A program made the translations under genes and the position numbers. A stretch of DNA of 64,000 nt from Leifsonia sp. SCN 70-46 (GTDB lineage Bacteria; Actinomycetota; Actinomycetes; Actinomycetales; Microbacteriaceae), in NCBI GenBank assembly GCA_001725325.1, contig MEFY01000002.1, positions 310,001 through 374,000 on the forward strand. The letters run 5' to 3'. Of this stretch, positions 1 through 7,536 are shown in pieces (within the stretch, counting starts at the first letter, position 1; each line of letters starts with the position of its first letter). The notes beneath the pieces were generated by a model. That model was not told where the DNA came from. It searched no databases and saw only the letters and a list, made by a program, of their open reading frames with translations.

Positions 1-300
1 GCGGCGGTTGCACGCCCTCGAGCCCTCGGTCATGAGGGCGAGGGCGACATCGAGGTCGGGCGCCTCGATGATCCAGAGGCCGGCCGCCCACTCCTTGGCC
101 TCCACGAACGGGCCGTCGGTGATCACGGGCGCGTCGCCGCGGTTGTCGACGACGGTCGAGGTCGTGGGGTCGGCGAGGCCGGCGGCGAAGACCCAGTGGC
201 CGCCGTCGATGAGCTTCTGGTTGAAGGCGTCGATGGCGACCATCTCCTCCGCGGTGCCCGACCCGCTGCGGCTGTCGATGACGTTGACCAAGTACTGCAT
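1..300 (-). CDS. YCII-domain (DGPF) protein, partial at left edge
   Basis: The first 100 codons are present; the 3' end lies outside the window. The start at 300 follows a purine-rich ribosome site (GAGGATAAGAAG). The product starts MQYLVNVID and carries the YCII-type stretch ITDGPFVEAKEW (about residues 61-72). YCII/DGPF proteins are small ferredoxin-fold proteins of mostly unknown biochemical role, often found beside sigma factors or reductases. It lies 18 bases downstream of the reductase-like gene at 319-915 on the same strand, so the two are probably one transcript. The function cannot be stated further. Confidence 0.8.
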   Translation of the reverse strand, partial: MQYLVNVIDSRSGSGTAEEMVAIDAFNQKLIDGGHWVFAAGLADPTTSTVVDNRGDAPVITDGPFVEAKEWAAGLWIIEAPDLDVALALMTEGSRACNRR

Positions 301-318
301 CTTCTTATCCTCTCTGTC

Positions 319-915
319 TCAGGCGTACTCGGGGCGGCCGGCGACCCGGAACGTCTGCGCGACGACACCCGTCGCGAACACGCGGTGCGACAGCAGCTCG
401 AGGGCGTAGTCGGGACCGTGCTCGGGGAAGAACCGCCTGCCCTCCCCCACGATGACGGGGAACTGCACGAGGTCGAGCTCGTCGGCGAGCCCCTCCTGCA
501 GCAGCCAGGCCGCGAGCGACGCGCTGCCGACGACGAGCAGCTCGCCGCCCGGGCGGGCCTTGAGCTCGCGGATGGCCGCCGCGACGTCGCCCGAGACGAC
601 CGTCGAGTTCTGCCACTCCGGGTCGACGAGCGTGTTCGAGACGATGTACTTGGGCTTGAGCGTGATCGCGTCGCCGAACCCGCCGTCGCCCACCTGCGAG
701 CCCCAGTAGGGCGCGAACAGGTCGGCCGTCTTCCGTCCGAGCAGGAACGCGTCGGGCCGGCGCCAGGCGTCGAGGATGTACCCGACCCCCTCCTCGTCGC
801 CGAGCGGCAGCGCCCAGCCGCCGCGCGTGAACCCCGGATCCGTGGTCTCGTTGTTGCCGCCGTTCGCCTGCGCGACACCGTCGAGCGTGAGCTGGATGTG
901 AATGGTGAGCTTCAT
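319..915 (-). CDS. Dihydrofolate reductase-family protein (RibD C-terminal-like)
   Basis: The 198-residue product has the DHFR/RibD-C fold pattern: an N-terminal strand MKLTIHIQLTLDGVAQ, then FLLGRKTADLF (about 76-86), VSNTLVDPEWQNSTVV and the nucleotide-binding type stretch GGELLVVGSASLAAWLL (about 122-138). Members of this group are NADPH-dependent reductases of usually unknown substrate and are commonly annotated only as dihydrofolate reductase family. It is not a housekeeping folA. It lies upstream of the YCII gene and is divergent from the GntR regulator at 1014, with a 98-base shared control region. A regulatory link to GntR is possible but not shown. Confidence 0.8.
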   Translation of the reverse strand: MKLTIHIQLTLDGVAQANGGNNETTDPGFTRGGWALPLGDEEGVGYILDAWRRPDAFLLGRKTADLFAPYWGSQVGDGGFGDAITLKPKYIVSNTLVDPEWQNSTVVSGDVAAAIRELKARPGGELLVVGSASLAAWLLQEGLADELDLVQFPVIVGEGRRFFPEHGPDYALELLSHRVFATGVVAQTFRVAGRPEYA

Positions 916-987
916 GGCCCGTCCTCTCTCTGTTACCCACGCTACGAACGGGCACGGCGCGTTTCGACAGGTGCGCTCGGAAAAGTT

Positions 988-1013
988 CTGTCGACAGTCG
1001 ATAGCATTTGTCC
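988..1013 (+). promoter_or_regulatory. GntR autoregulatory palindrome and leaderless -10
   Basis: A perfect palindrome CTGTCGACAG (988-997) is followed by a -10 hexamer TAGCAT (1002-1007) and then exactly six bases to the ATG at 1014, which implies a leaderless transcript. A half-site TCGACAG lies at 964-970. The same ten-base core recurs as CTGTCGACAA at 1711-1720 in front of the transporter gene. Both sites are therefore likely operators of the GntR protein encoded between them; this is an inference from position and repetition. Confidence 0.6.
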
Positions 1014-1676
1014 ATGTCCTCCACCGGTTTCGAGCCGATCGCGGCGGTCTCGCTCGTCGACGAGAGCCACCGGCAGATCAAGGCACAGATCCTCTCCGGG
1101 GAGCTGCCCGCGGGCGAGGCGCTCAAGGACTCCGTGCTCGCCCAGAAGATGGGAATCAGCCGGTCGCCCGTGCGAGAGGCCCTGCGCCTCCTCGAGCAGA
1201 CGGGGCTCGTGCAGAAGGCGACCAACCGCTCGTACCGGGTCGCGGACATCTCCGTCGACGACCTCGACGAGCTCGCGCTGCTGAGGCTCGCGGACGAGGG
1301 GTTGGCCGTGCGCATCATCGTGCAGCGGAAGATCCCCCTGACGCCGCTGCGTCCGTATCTCGATGCGCTGCAGAAGCCCGATGCCGAGTACATCGAGCTC
1401 ACCGAGATGGACACGGCCTTCCACACCGCTGTGGTGGCGCTCGCCGGGCTCCCCCGGCTCTCGGCGCGCTACGCCGGCCTCACGGACCAGATCCGGCTCA
1501 TGCTCATGACGAGCGACCGCGGGGGCGCGATGTCGCAGCCGACGCTCTGGGAGAACCACGCCACGCTCTACGAGGCGCTCGAGCGCGCCGTCGAGACGGG
1601 AGACCCCGAGCCCGCCCTGCGGGAGTGGGAGCGCCACGTCATCCTGCCGATCGAGGCGCTGAAGGCCCGCAAGTAG
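1014..1676 (+). CDS. GntR-family (FCD subfamily) transcriptional regulator
   Basis: The 220-residue protein has a winged helix-turn-helix (about 14-78, with MGISRSPVREALRLLEQTGL) and an all-helical FCD ligand domain (about 90-215). The FCD domain keeps the usual metal-ligand pattern: an Asp and His in EMDTAFH, a His in NHATLYEAL and a His in ERHVI. FCD regulators typically respond to organic or sugar acids. The ATG at 1014 is preferred over the upstream in-frame TTG at 1008 because a -10 box sits exactly six bases upstream of it. The regulator precedes the MHS transporter/aldolase/dehydrogenase operon and shares a palindromic operator with it, so it probably senses the substrate or intermediate of that pathway. 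Confidence 0.88.
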   Translation: MSSTGFEPIAAVSLVDESHRQIKAQILSGELPAGEALKDSVLAQKMGISRSPVREALRLLEQTGLVQKATNRSYRVADISVDDLDELALLRLADEGLAVRIIVQRKIPLTPLRPYLDALQKPDAEYIELTEMDTAFHTAVVALAGLPRLSARYAGLTDQIRLMLMTSDRGGAMSQPTLWENHATLYEALERAVETGDPEPALREWERHVILPIEALKARK

Positions 1677-1704
1677 TGCGCATCGCCGCCTAATGCCGGA
1701 TCGA

Positions 1705-1733
1705 TTGAAACTGTCGACAATCGTCAGTATGCT
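1705..1733 (+). promoter_or_regulatory. Sigma-70 type promoter with GntR operator in the spacer
   Basis: TTGAAA (1705-1710) and TATGCT (1728-1733) are 17 bases apart. The spacer begins with CTGTCGACAA (1711-1720), which matches nine of ten bases of the palindrome at 988-997, and a further CTGTCGA half-site lies at 1732-1738. A bound GntR protein would cover the promoter. A ribosome site AAAGGAG precedes the ATG at 1761. Confidence 0.7.
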
Positions 1734-1760
1734 GTCGATTCTACGAGCAAAGGAGCTCCC

Positions 1761-3155
1761 ATGACCCAGTCCCTCCCGGACACCGCACCCGTCCTCCCGG
1801 CCGAGCCCAACCAGCGCCAATCGCTGCGGGCGATAGCCGCCGCCTCCGCCGGCACCTTCATCGAGTGGTACGAGTACGGGCTCTACGGCCTCGTCGCCGG
1901 CCTGGTGATCGCGCCGTTGTTCTTCGCGGACGCCGGCCCGCTCGCGGTGCTCGCGACCTTCGTCACGTTCGCCGTCGGGTTCGTGGCGCGACCCATCGGC
2001 GGCATCGTGCTCGGGGCCGCGGGCGACCGGTTCGGCCGCCGGCCCGTGCTCATCTTCTCGATCATCCTCATGGGCATCGCCACGACCGGCATCGGCGTGC
2101 TGCCCCCGTTCGCCGCGATCGGCGTGTGGGCACCGCTGCTCCTCGTGCTGTTCCGCATCATGCAGGGCTTCGGCGCAGGTGCGGAGCTCTCGGCGGCGAT
2201 GATCTTCGTGAACGAGTCCACGCGCAAGCAGCGCAAGGGGCTGTTCTCGTCGTTCATGAACATCGGCTCGATGCTGGGCTCGATCCTCGCGGTCATCCTC
2301 TTCACCGTCCTGAGCTCGACGCTCGGGCAGGAGGCGTTCGTCGAGTACGGCTGGCGCATCCCGTTCATCCTCGGCGCCGTGCTGACGGTCATCGGCCTCC
2401 TGCTGCGCCGCAAGCTCGGGGAGTCCCCCGAGTTCGAGCGCGTCAAGAAGGAGCGCGCCGCCGGCCGCATCGAGCAGGCGCGCGCCAACCCGTTCGCCGC
2501 CATGGTGCGGGCGTTCCGCGCGAGCCCGCGCAACTTCATCGCCGGCTTCCTGCTGCCCTCGGGCCTGAACGTCACCGGATTCGTCGCCCAGGCCTTCGGC
2601 GCCAGCTATCTCAGCGCCCAGATCGGCCTCACCGTCACCCAGACCCTCACCGTGACCCTCGTCATGATGAGCACGGGACTGCTGTTCCTCGTGTTCTGGG
2701 GCTGGCTGAGCGACCGGATCGGCGCCAAGCGCGTGCTGTACATCGGCATCTTCGCCGGCATCCCGCTCGCGTTCGTCTACTTCGCCCTGCTGCAGACCGG
2801 CAACCTCGCGCTCATCATCCTCGCGAGCGTGCTGCTCTGGGGAGTCGGCTGGGCCGCGGGCCTGTCGTCCCAGGTCGTGCTGCTGCCCTACCTCTTCAAG
2901 GCGGAGTACCGGGGTTCGGGCATGACGTCGTCGCGTGAGCTCCAGGGCGGGCTCATCGCCGGACCCGCGCCGCTCATCGCCGCCGCCCTCGCGCTCGCCC
3001 TCGGCGGCCAGCCCTGGCTCGTCGCGATCTTCATCGCACTCATGCAGGTGTTCACGCTCGGCGGCATCCTGCTCGCACGTCCCATCGTCTCGGCAGAGGA
3101 CATCGAGGAGATCACGGCGCTCAAGGGCGTCCGGCCCTCCCCGCTCGCCGACTGA
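1761..3155 (+). CDS. MFS transporter, metabolite:H+ symporter (MHS) family
   Basis: The 464-residue protein shows about 12 membrane segments and the MHS signature near the N terminus, AGTFIEWYEYGLYG (about 32-45). The loop 2-3 motif GDRFGRRPVL follows, and GDRIGAK-type residues are repeated in the second half (WLSDRIGAKRVLY, about 315-327). The family includes KgtP, ShiA and ProP and imports carboxylic acids or zwitterions with protons. It is the first gene of the GntR-controlled operon and is followed 20 bases later by the aldolase, so it probably brings in the acid that the downstream enzymes degrade. The exact substrate is unknown. Confidence 0.85.
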   Translation: MTQSLPDTAPVLPAEPNQRQSLRAIAAASAGTFIEWYEYGLYGLVAGLVIAPLFFADAGPLAVLATFVTFAVGFVARPIGGIVLGAAGDRFGRRPVLIFSIILMGIATTGIGVLPPFAAIGVWAPLLLVLFRIMQGFGAGAELSAAMIFVNESTRKQRKGLFSSFMNIGSMLGSILAVILFTVLSSTLGQEAFVEYGWRIPFILGAVLTVIGLLLRRKLGESPEFERVKKERAAGRIEQARANPFAAMVRAFRASPRNFIAGFLLPSGLNVTGFVAQAFGASYLSAQIGLTVTQTLTVTLVMMSTGLLFLVFWGWLSDRIGAKRVLYIGIFAGIPLAFVYFALLQTGNLALIILASVLLWGVGWAAGLSSQVVLLPYLFKAEYRGSGMTSSRELQGGLIAGPAPLIAAALALALGGQPWLVAIFIALMQVFTLGGILLARPIVSAEDIEEITALKGVRPSPLAD

Positions 3156-3175
3156 CCACCGAACGGAGACACACC

Positions 3176-3958
3176 ATGATCGACTACAACCTCAGGGCCA
3201 TCCTCAAGGAGGGCCCCATCCACGCCACGAGCGTTCTCACCGGATCGCCCGTCATCATCGAGGCCCTGGGGGCATCCCCCTACGCGGCGCTCGTGCTCGA
3301 CATGGAGCACAGCACGCTCGGCGCCTCCGACGTCGAGGGGCTCATCAGGGCCGCCGACGTCTCCCGGAAGCCCGTCATCGTGCGGGTGCCGGAGATCGGT
3401 TCCGACATCGCCCGCGTCCTCGACGCGGGGGCAGCGGGCATCATCGTGCCGCAGGTGGAGACCGCCGCCCAAGCCGAGGAGGTCGTCCGTCGCGCACGCT
3501 ACGAGCCGATCGGGCGCCGCGGGATCGGCGCCGGGAGGGGCGCGGTGTACGGCGCGGGCCTCTCGGCCACGTTCACGGACGACAGCAACGACCGTGTGCT
3601 CGTGACCGTGCAGATCGAGTCGGTCGCGGGGATGGACGCGGCGGACGAGATCCTCGCCGTGCCGGGCATCGACGCCGTCATCATCGGACCCGGCGACCTG
3701 TCGTCGTCCCTCAGGGTGCCGATGGGCTCCCCCGAGTTCTGGGCGGCGGTCGAGCGCATCTTCGCCTCCGCACGCGCCCACGGGGTGGCCCCGGGAGCGT
3801 TCGTGTTCGGCGACGGGGCCCTCGAGGGCTTCGTCTCGCGCGGCGGCGAGGTGCTGTTCATCGCGGGCGACCTGATGTGGATCGCGCGGGGCGCGGCCGC
3901 GGAGTGGGGCGCTCTTCAGGACGCACTCGCCGCGCCGGCCGGGAGCAGCGTCCGATGA
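3176..3958 (+). CDS. HpcH/HpaI-family aldolase
   Basis: The 260-residue TIM-barrel protein matches class II pyruvate-type aldolases of the HpaI family. It has the substrate-loop stretch VLDMEHSTLG (about 41-50) and the metal-ligand pair in QIESVAG (Glu, about 144) and GPGDLSSS (Asp, about 170). Such enzymes reversibly split 2-keto-3-deoxy acids into pyruvate or a related oxoacid and an aldehyde. Its stop overlaps the dehydrogenase start (ATGA at 3955-3958), which suggests coupled translation. With an MHS acid importer upstream and a hydroxyacid dehydrogenase downstream, a short sugar-acid or hydroxyacid route is likely; the substrate cannot be named. Confidence 0.82.
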   Translation: MIDYNLRAILKEGPIHATSVLTGSPVIIEALGASPYAALVLDMEHSTLGASDVEGLIRAADVSRKPVIVRVPEIGSDIARVLDAGAAGIIVPQVETAAQAEEVVRRARYEPIGRRGIGAGRGAVYGAGLSATFTDDSNDRVLVTVQIESVAGMDAADEILAVPGIDAVIIGPGDLSSSLRVPMGSPEFWAAVERIFASARAHGVAPGAFVFGDGALEGFVSRGGEVLFIAGDLMWIARGAAAEWGALQDALAAPAGSSVR

Positions 3959-4926
3959 CGGCGCGTGTGGTCGTGACCAGCACGTTCCTGCCCCTCCAGG
4001 AGGAGGCCGAGGCCGCCTTCGCCGGCATGGACGTCGAGTTCGTGATGGTCCAGGCGAACACTCCCGCCGAGCTCATCGAGGCCGTGCGCGGCGCGGACGC
4101 CGTGGTCTCGCTCGCCGAGCCGTACACGCGCGAGGTCATCGAGACCATGGGCTCGGTGCGCTCCATCACCCGGTTCGGCATCGGCGTCGACAACGTCGAC
4201 GTCCCCGCCGCGACCGAGCACGGGCTGTGGGTGACCAACGTGCCCGACGGCAACTACCGCGAGGTGGCGGTGCACGCGATCACCCTCGCCCTGTCGGTGG
4301 CCCGGCGCATCCCCGTCATCGACAAGTCGATGCAGGAGACGGGGACGGCGACGCTCGCGCTCGCGGAGGGGACCCGACGGCCCGACGAGCAGACCTTCGG
4401 CCTGCTCGGCATGGGCCGCATCGGCCGCCGGGTCGTGACGATGGCGAAGGCCGTGGGCTACCGCGTCGTGGTCTTCGACCCCATGGTCACGGCGGCCGAC
4501 GCCGCCGAGCTCGGGGCCGAGCTGCTCACCTTCGACGAGGTCGTGGAGCACTCCGACATCCTGTCGCTGCACGTGCCGTACACCGAGGCCAACCGCAACA
4601 TGATCGACGCGGACGTCATCGCGCGCATGCGACCCGGCTCGGTCATCGTGAACGTCTCGCGCGGAGGCCTGATCGACGAGGCGGCGCTCGGGGCCGCGAT
4701 CCGCAGCGGCCACCTGGCGGGGGCGGGCATCGACGCCTACGTGGGCGAGCCTGCGCCGCTCGCGCCCGACCACCCCCTGCGCGGGCTCGAGAACGTCATC
4801 CTGACGCCGCACTCGGCCCACTTCAGCGCCGAGTCGATCGCCGAGATCAAGCAGAAGGCGCTCGCGGACGTCGCGCGCATCGTGCGCGGCGAGAAGCCGG
4901 TGTACCCGGTGAACAACCCGGCGTAG
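3955..4926 (+). CDS. D-isomer-specific 2-hydroxyacid dehydrogenase
   Basis: The 323-residue protein has the NAD-binding motif LLGMGRIGRRV (about 145-155). It keeps the catalytic set expected of the family: Arg in NVSRGGLIDE (about 233), Glu in GEPAPLAP (about 262) and His in TPHSAHFS (about 283). The reaction is reversible NAD(P)-linked conversion of a 2-hydroxyacid to its 2-oxoacid. The ATG at 3955 overlaps the aldolase stop and is chosen because it opens with the Rossmann-like strand MTARVVVTSTF. It closes the GntR operon and is followed by a strong terminator. SerA-like or glyoxylate-reductase-like specificity cannot be separated by eye. Confidence 0.85.
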   Translation: MTARVVVTSTFLPLQEEAEAAFAGMDVEFVMVQANTPAELIEAVRGADAVVSLAEPYTREVIETMGSVRSITRFGIGVDNVDVPAATEHGLWVTNVPDGNYREVAVHAITLALSVARRIPVIDKSMQETGTATLALAEGTRRPDEQTFGLLGMGRIGRRVVTMAKAVGYRVVVFDPMVTAADAAELGAELLTFDEVVEHSDILSLHVPYTEANRNMIDADVIARMRPGSVIVNVSRGGLIDEAALGAAIRSGHLAGAGIDAYVGEPAPLAPDHPLRGLENVILTPHSAHFSAESIAEIKQKALADVARIVRGEKPVYPVNNPA

Positions 4927-4935
4927 CCGTCGGAC

Positions 4936-4968
4936 GAGAGGGGTCCCGCCCGTGGCGGGGCCCCTCTC
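4936..4968. terminator. Bidirectional hairpin terminator
   Basis: Arms GAGAGGGG (4936-4943) and CCCCTCTC (4961-4968) enclose a further CCCGCC/GGCGGG stem with loop CGT, which gives about 15 paired bases with one wobble. It sits 9 bases after the dehydrogenase stop and 11 bases before the stop of the convergent oxidoreductase, so it can serve both genes. Confidence 0.8.
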
Positions 4969-4979
4969 CGCATCCGCGG

Positions 4980-5984
4980 TCAGGGCGCGGGGACGAGCTC
5001 CCCCTCGGCCATGAGCGCGTCGCGCACGCGCTCCATGATCCGCAGCACGGCGATCGTGTCGGACATGGGGTGCACCTCGGTCTCGAGCCTGCCCGCGAGG
5101 ATGGCCTCCCCCGCCGCCCGGAACATGGGCACGTAGCCCGCGCCCTCCTGCTCGAACGTGAACTCGGTGGTCGTGGGCCGGGCCGGCGGCGTCCCGGTCA
5201 CGAGGCGGAAGGAGCGCGGGGCGAAGAGTGGCTCGTCGAGGACGATGCAGCCCTTCGATCCTCCGAGCCATCCCGCGGGCGGCACGAACGTCGTGATCGA
5301 GTTGACGAGCTGGGCGAGCGCGCCCGACGCGTAGCGCAGCGTGTAGGCCTCCTGGAGGTCGACGCCGTCGGTGCGCGCGGTGCCCCGCACGACCACCTCG
5401 TCGGGGTCGCCCAGCACGGAGTGCGCGAGGGCGATCGTGTAGACGCCCAGGTCGCAGAGCGCGCCGCCACCGAGCTCCGCGACCCAGAACCGGCGCGGTC
5501 CGTCGACGGGCACGGGATACCCGGCTCCCGCCTGCACGAGCGCGGGCTCGCCGATCGCCCCCTCGGCGAGCAGCTCGCGCAGCTTGTGGAACGCGGGGGT
5601 GAACTTCATCCACATGCCCTCGAGGATGAAGGCCGAGTTCTCGCGCGAGAGCCTCTGCAGCTCCTCCGCCTCGGCCGAGGTCATCGTGAGGGGTTTCTCG
5701 CAGATGACGTGCTTGCCCGCCCGGAGTGCGCGCGCGGCGTAGTCGAAGTGCACGCCGTGGGGGATGCCGATGTAGACGCCGTCGACGTCGTCGCTCGCGC
5801 ACAGCGCGTCGAAGTCGCCCGAGGCGATCGGGATGTCGTACTGCTGCGCGAAGGATGCCGCACTCGCGGCATCGCGCGAGCACACGGCCACGACCTCGGC
5901 GTTCTCACAGAGCTGCAGATCTCCCACGGCCCGGTGGGCGATGCCGCCCGTGCCGACGACACCCCAGCGGACGGTTGTGGACAT
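4980..5984 (-). CDS. Gfo/Idh/MocA-family oxidoreductase (dihydrodiol / pentose dehydrogenase-like)
   Basis: The 334-residue protein has an N-terminal Rossmann motif GVVGTGGIA (8-16) and the catalytic EKP motif in VICEKPLTM (about 93-101). The stretch LEGMWMKFTPAFHKLRELL (about 120-138) resembles dimeric dihydrodiol dehydrogenases and NADP-dependent D-xylose 1-dehydrogenases. It lies 73 bases downstream of the kinase of the GH116 operon on the same strand. It may be the last gene of that operon, although a weak promoter (CTGACA-18-TACAAA) can be drawn in the gap. If it belongs to the arabinan locus, oxidation of a pentose or of an unusual terminal sugar is a reasonable guess; this is inference. 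Confidence 0.82.
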   Translation of the reverse strand: MSTTVRWGVVGTGGIAHRAVGDLQLCENAEVVAVCSRDAASAASFAQQYDIPIASGDFDALCASDDVDGVYIGIPHGVHFDYAARALRAGKHVICEKPLTMTSAEAEELQRLSRENSAFILEGMWMKFTPAFHKLRELLAEGAIGEPALVQAGAGYPVPVDGPRRFWVAELGGGALCDLGVYTIALAHSVLGDPDEVVVRGTARTDGVDLQEAYTLRYASGALAQLVNSITTFVPPAGWLGGSKGCIVLDEPLFAPRSFRLVTGTPPARPTTTEFTFEQEGAGYVPMFRAAGEAILAGRLETEVHPMSDTIAVLRIMERVRDALMAEGELVPAP

Positions 5985-6057
5985 AGCGCAGCTCCCTACC
6001 CCTTTGTACTGAATCAGACATAAGTGTGTCAGGGTCTAGCGGAAAGGGGAAGGGCGG

Positions 6058-7536
6058 TCAGGCGCTGCCGCGCTGCCGCTCGGCCAGGGCATGGGCGACG
6101 GCGGCCGTCGCGGGGTAGAGCTCGCGGTACAACGTGTAGAGCTCGTCATAGCCCGCGGCGAGCGACGCCTCCGGCTCCACCCTGCGGACGACGGGGTTCC
6201 ATGCGTCGATGTCCGCGGTGCCGGTGGCGCGCGCCGCGAGGAACGCGGCTCCGTAGCTCGCTCCGATGGTGACCGCGCGCACCTCCTGGGTGAGTCCCGT
6301 GACATCCGAGACGACCTGGAGCCAGAGGTCGCCCTGCGTCCCGCCCCCGACGGCCACCACGCGCTCGATGGTGCCACCCGCGGCGCGGATCGCCTCGACG
6401 TTGTGCCGCACGCCCAGCGCCGTCGCCTCGAGCGCTGCGCGGTAGAGATCGCCCCGGGTGTGCTCGACGGTGAGCCCCGCGATGATGCCGCGCGCGTCCG
6501 GGTCGGCGACCGGGGTCCTCTCGCCCGCGAAGTACGGGAGCATGAGGAGCCCGTGCGCGCCCGCGCCGGAGGCCGCTGCCTCGGCGAGCAGCGAGGGGTA
6601 GTCGGGCGATCCGACGAGCGCACGCAGCCATCCGGTGATGGCCCCGGATGTCGCCATGCCGCCCGCGAGGTTGCGCGTGCCCTCGAACGCACCGACTGTG
6701 CCCCAGAGCTCGGGGATGGTGATGCGTTCGGCGATCGTGTTGACGAGGAACATGGTCGTGCCGTACATGAGCATGAGGTCGCCCGCCTCCTGGGCGCCGA
6801 CGCTCACGGCCTCGGTCCACGCGTCGATAGTGCCCGAGACGACGGGAGTGCCCTCGGGCAGGCCCGTCGCCGCCGCCGCGACCGACGTCACCCCGCCGAC
6901 GACGGCATCGGCCCAGACGAGCGCCGGAAGCTCGATGCCGCCCAGGATCGGACGGGCCCACGGCTCGTACCACTCCTGCGCGATCGAGTCGTAGAGCGGC
7001 GAGCACTGGCTCGCCGACTGGTGGTCGAGCACGTACGCGCCGGTGAGGCGGTAGGCGAGCCAGGAGGCCGGCATGAAGAGCTTCCGAGCCTTCTCGAACA
7101 CCTCCGGCTCGTGGTCGGCGACCCAGGCGACCTTCGGACCCGCCGCCTGCGTGGACAGGGCGGAACCGCCGCGCGACAGGATCTCGTCCGACCCGAGCTC
7201 GCGCGTCAGGCGCGCGATCTGCTCGGTCGCCCTGGTGTCGACGCCGTAGAGGATCGCGGGGCGCAGGGGAACGCCGTCACCGTCGGCGAGAGCGACACAC
7301 GGACCCATGCCACTGACACCGACGGCGACGACGAGCTCGTCGGTGGTGGCGACGAGCTCGCGTGAGATCGACACGAACTCGTCCCACCACACTCCCGCGT
7401 CCATCTCCACCCACCCGGGGTGGGGACGCGACACCTCGTGCTCCCGCACCGTGGACGCGAGCACCGTTCCCGCGAGGTCGACGAGCACGCCCTTCGTGCT
7501 CGACGTGCCGACATCGACTCCGAGGAAGACGCCCAC
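6058..7536 (-). CDS. FGGY-family pentulose kinase (xylulokinase/ribulokinase-like)
   Basis: The 492-residue kinase opens with the FGGY phosphate-1 motif GVDVGTSSTKGVLVD and has the C-terminal ATP-site stretches GERTPVADPDARG (about 338-350) and VAVGGGTQGDLWLQV (about 402-416). FGGY kinases phosphorylate the terminal hydroxyl of ketoses. The GTG start at 7536 overlaps the TAG of the isomerase gene by one base (TAGTG), so translation is probably coupled. With an L-fucose/D-arabinose-type isomerase directly upstream, the likely substrate is D-ribulose, giving D-ribulose 5-phosphate for the pentose phosphate pathway. Xylulose remains possible. Confidence 0.85.
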   Translation of the reverse strand: MGVFLGVDVGTSSTKGVLVDLAGTVLASTVREHEVSRPHPGWVEMDAGVWWDEFVSISRELVATTDELVVAVGVSGMGPCVALADGDGVPLRPAILYGVDTRATEQIARLTRELGSDEILSRGGSALSTQAAGPKVAWVADHEPEVFEKARKLFMPASWLAYRLTGAYVLDHQSASQCSPLYDSIAQEWYEPWARPILGGIELPALVWADAVVGGVTSVAAAATGLPEGTPVVSGTIDAWTEAVSVGAQEAGDLMLMYGTTMFLVNTIAERITIPELWGTVGAFEGTRNLAGGMATSGAITGWLRALVGSPDYPSLLAEAAASGAGAHGLLMLPYFAGERTPVADPDARGIIAGLTVEHTRGDLYRAALEATALGVRHNVEAIRAAGGTIERVVAVGGGTQGDLWLQVVSDVTGLTQEVRAVTIGASYGAAFLAARATGTADIDAWNPVVRRVEPEASLAAGYDELYTLYRELYPATAAVAHALAERQRGSA

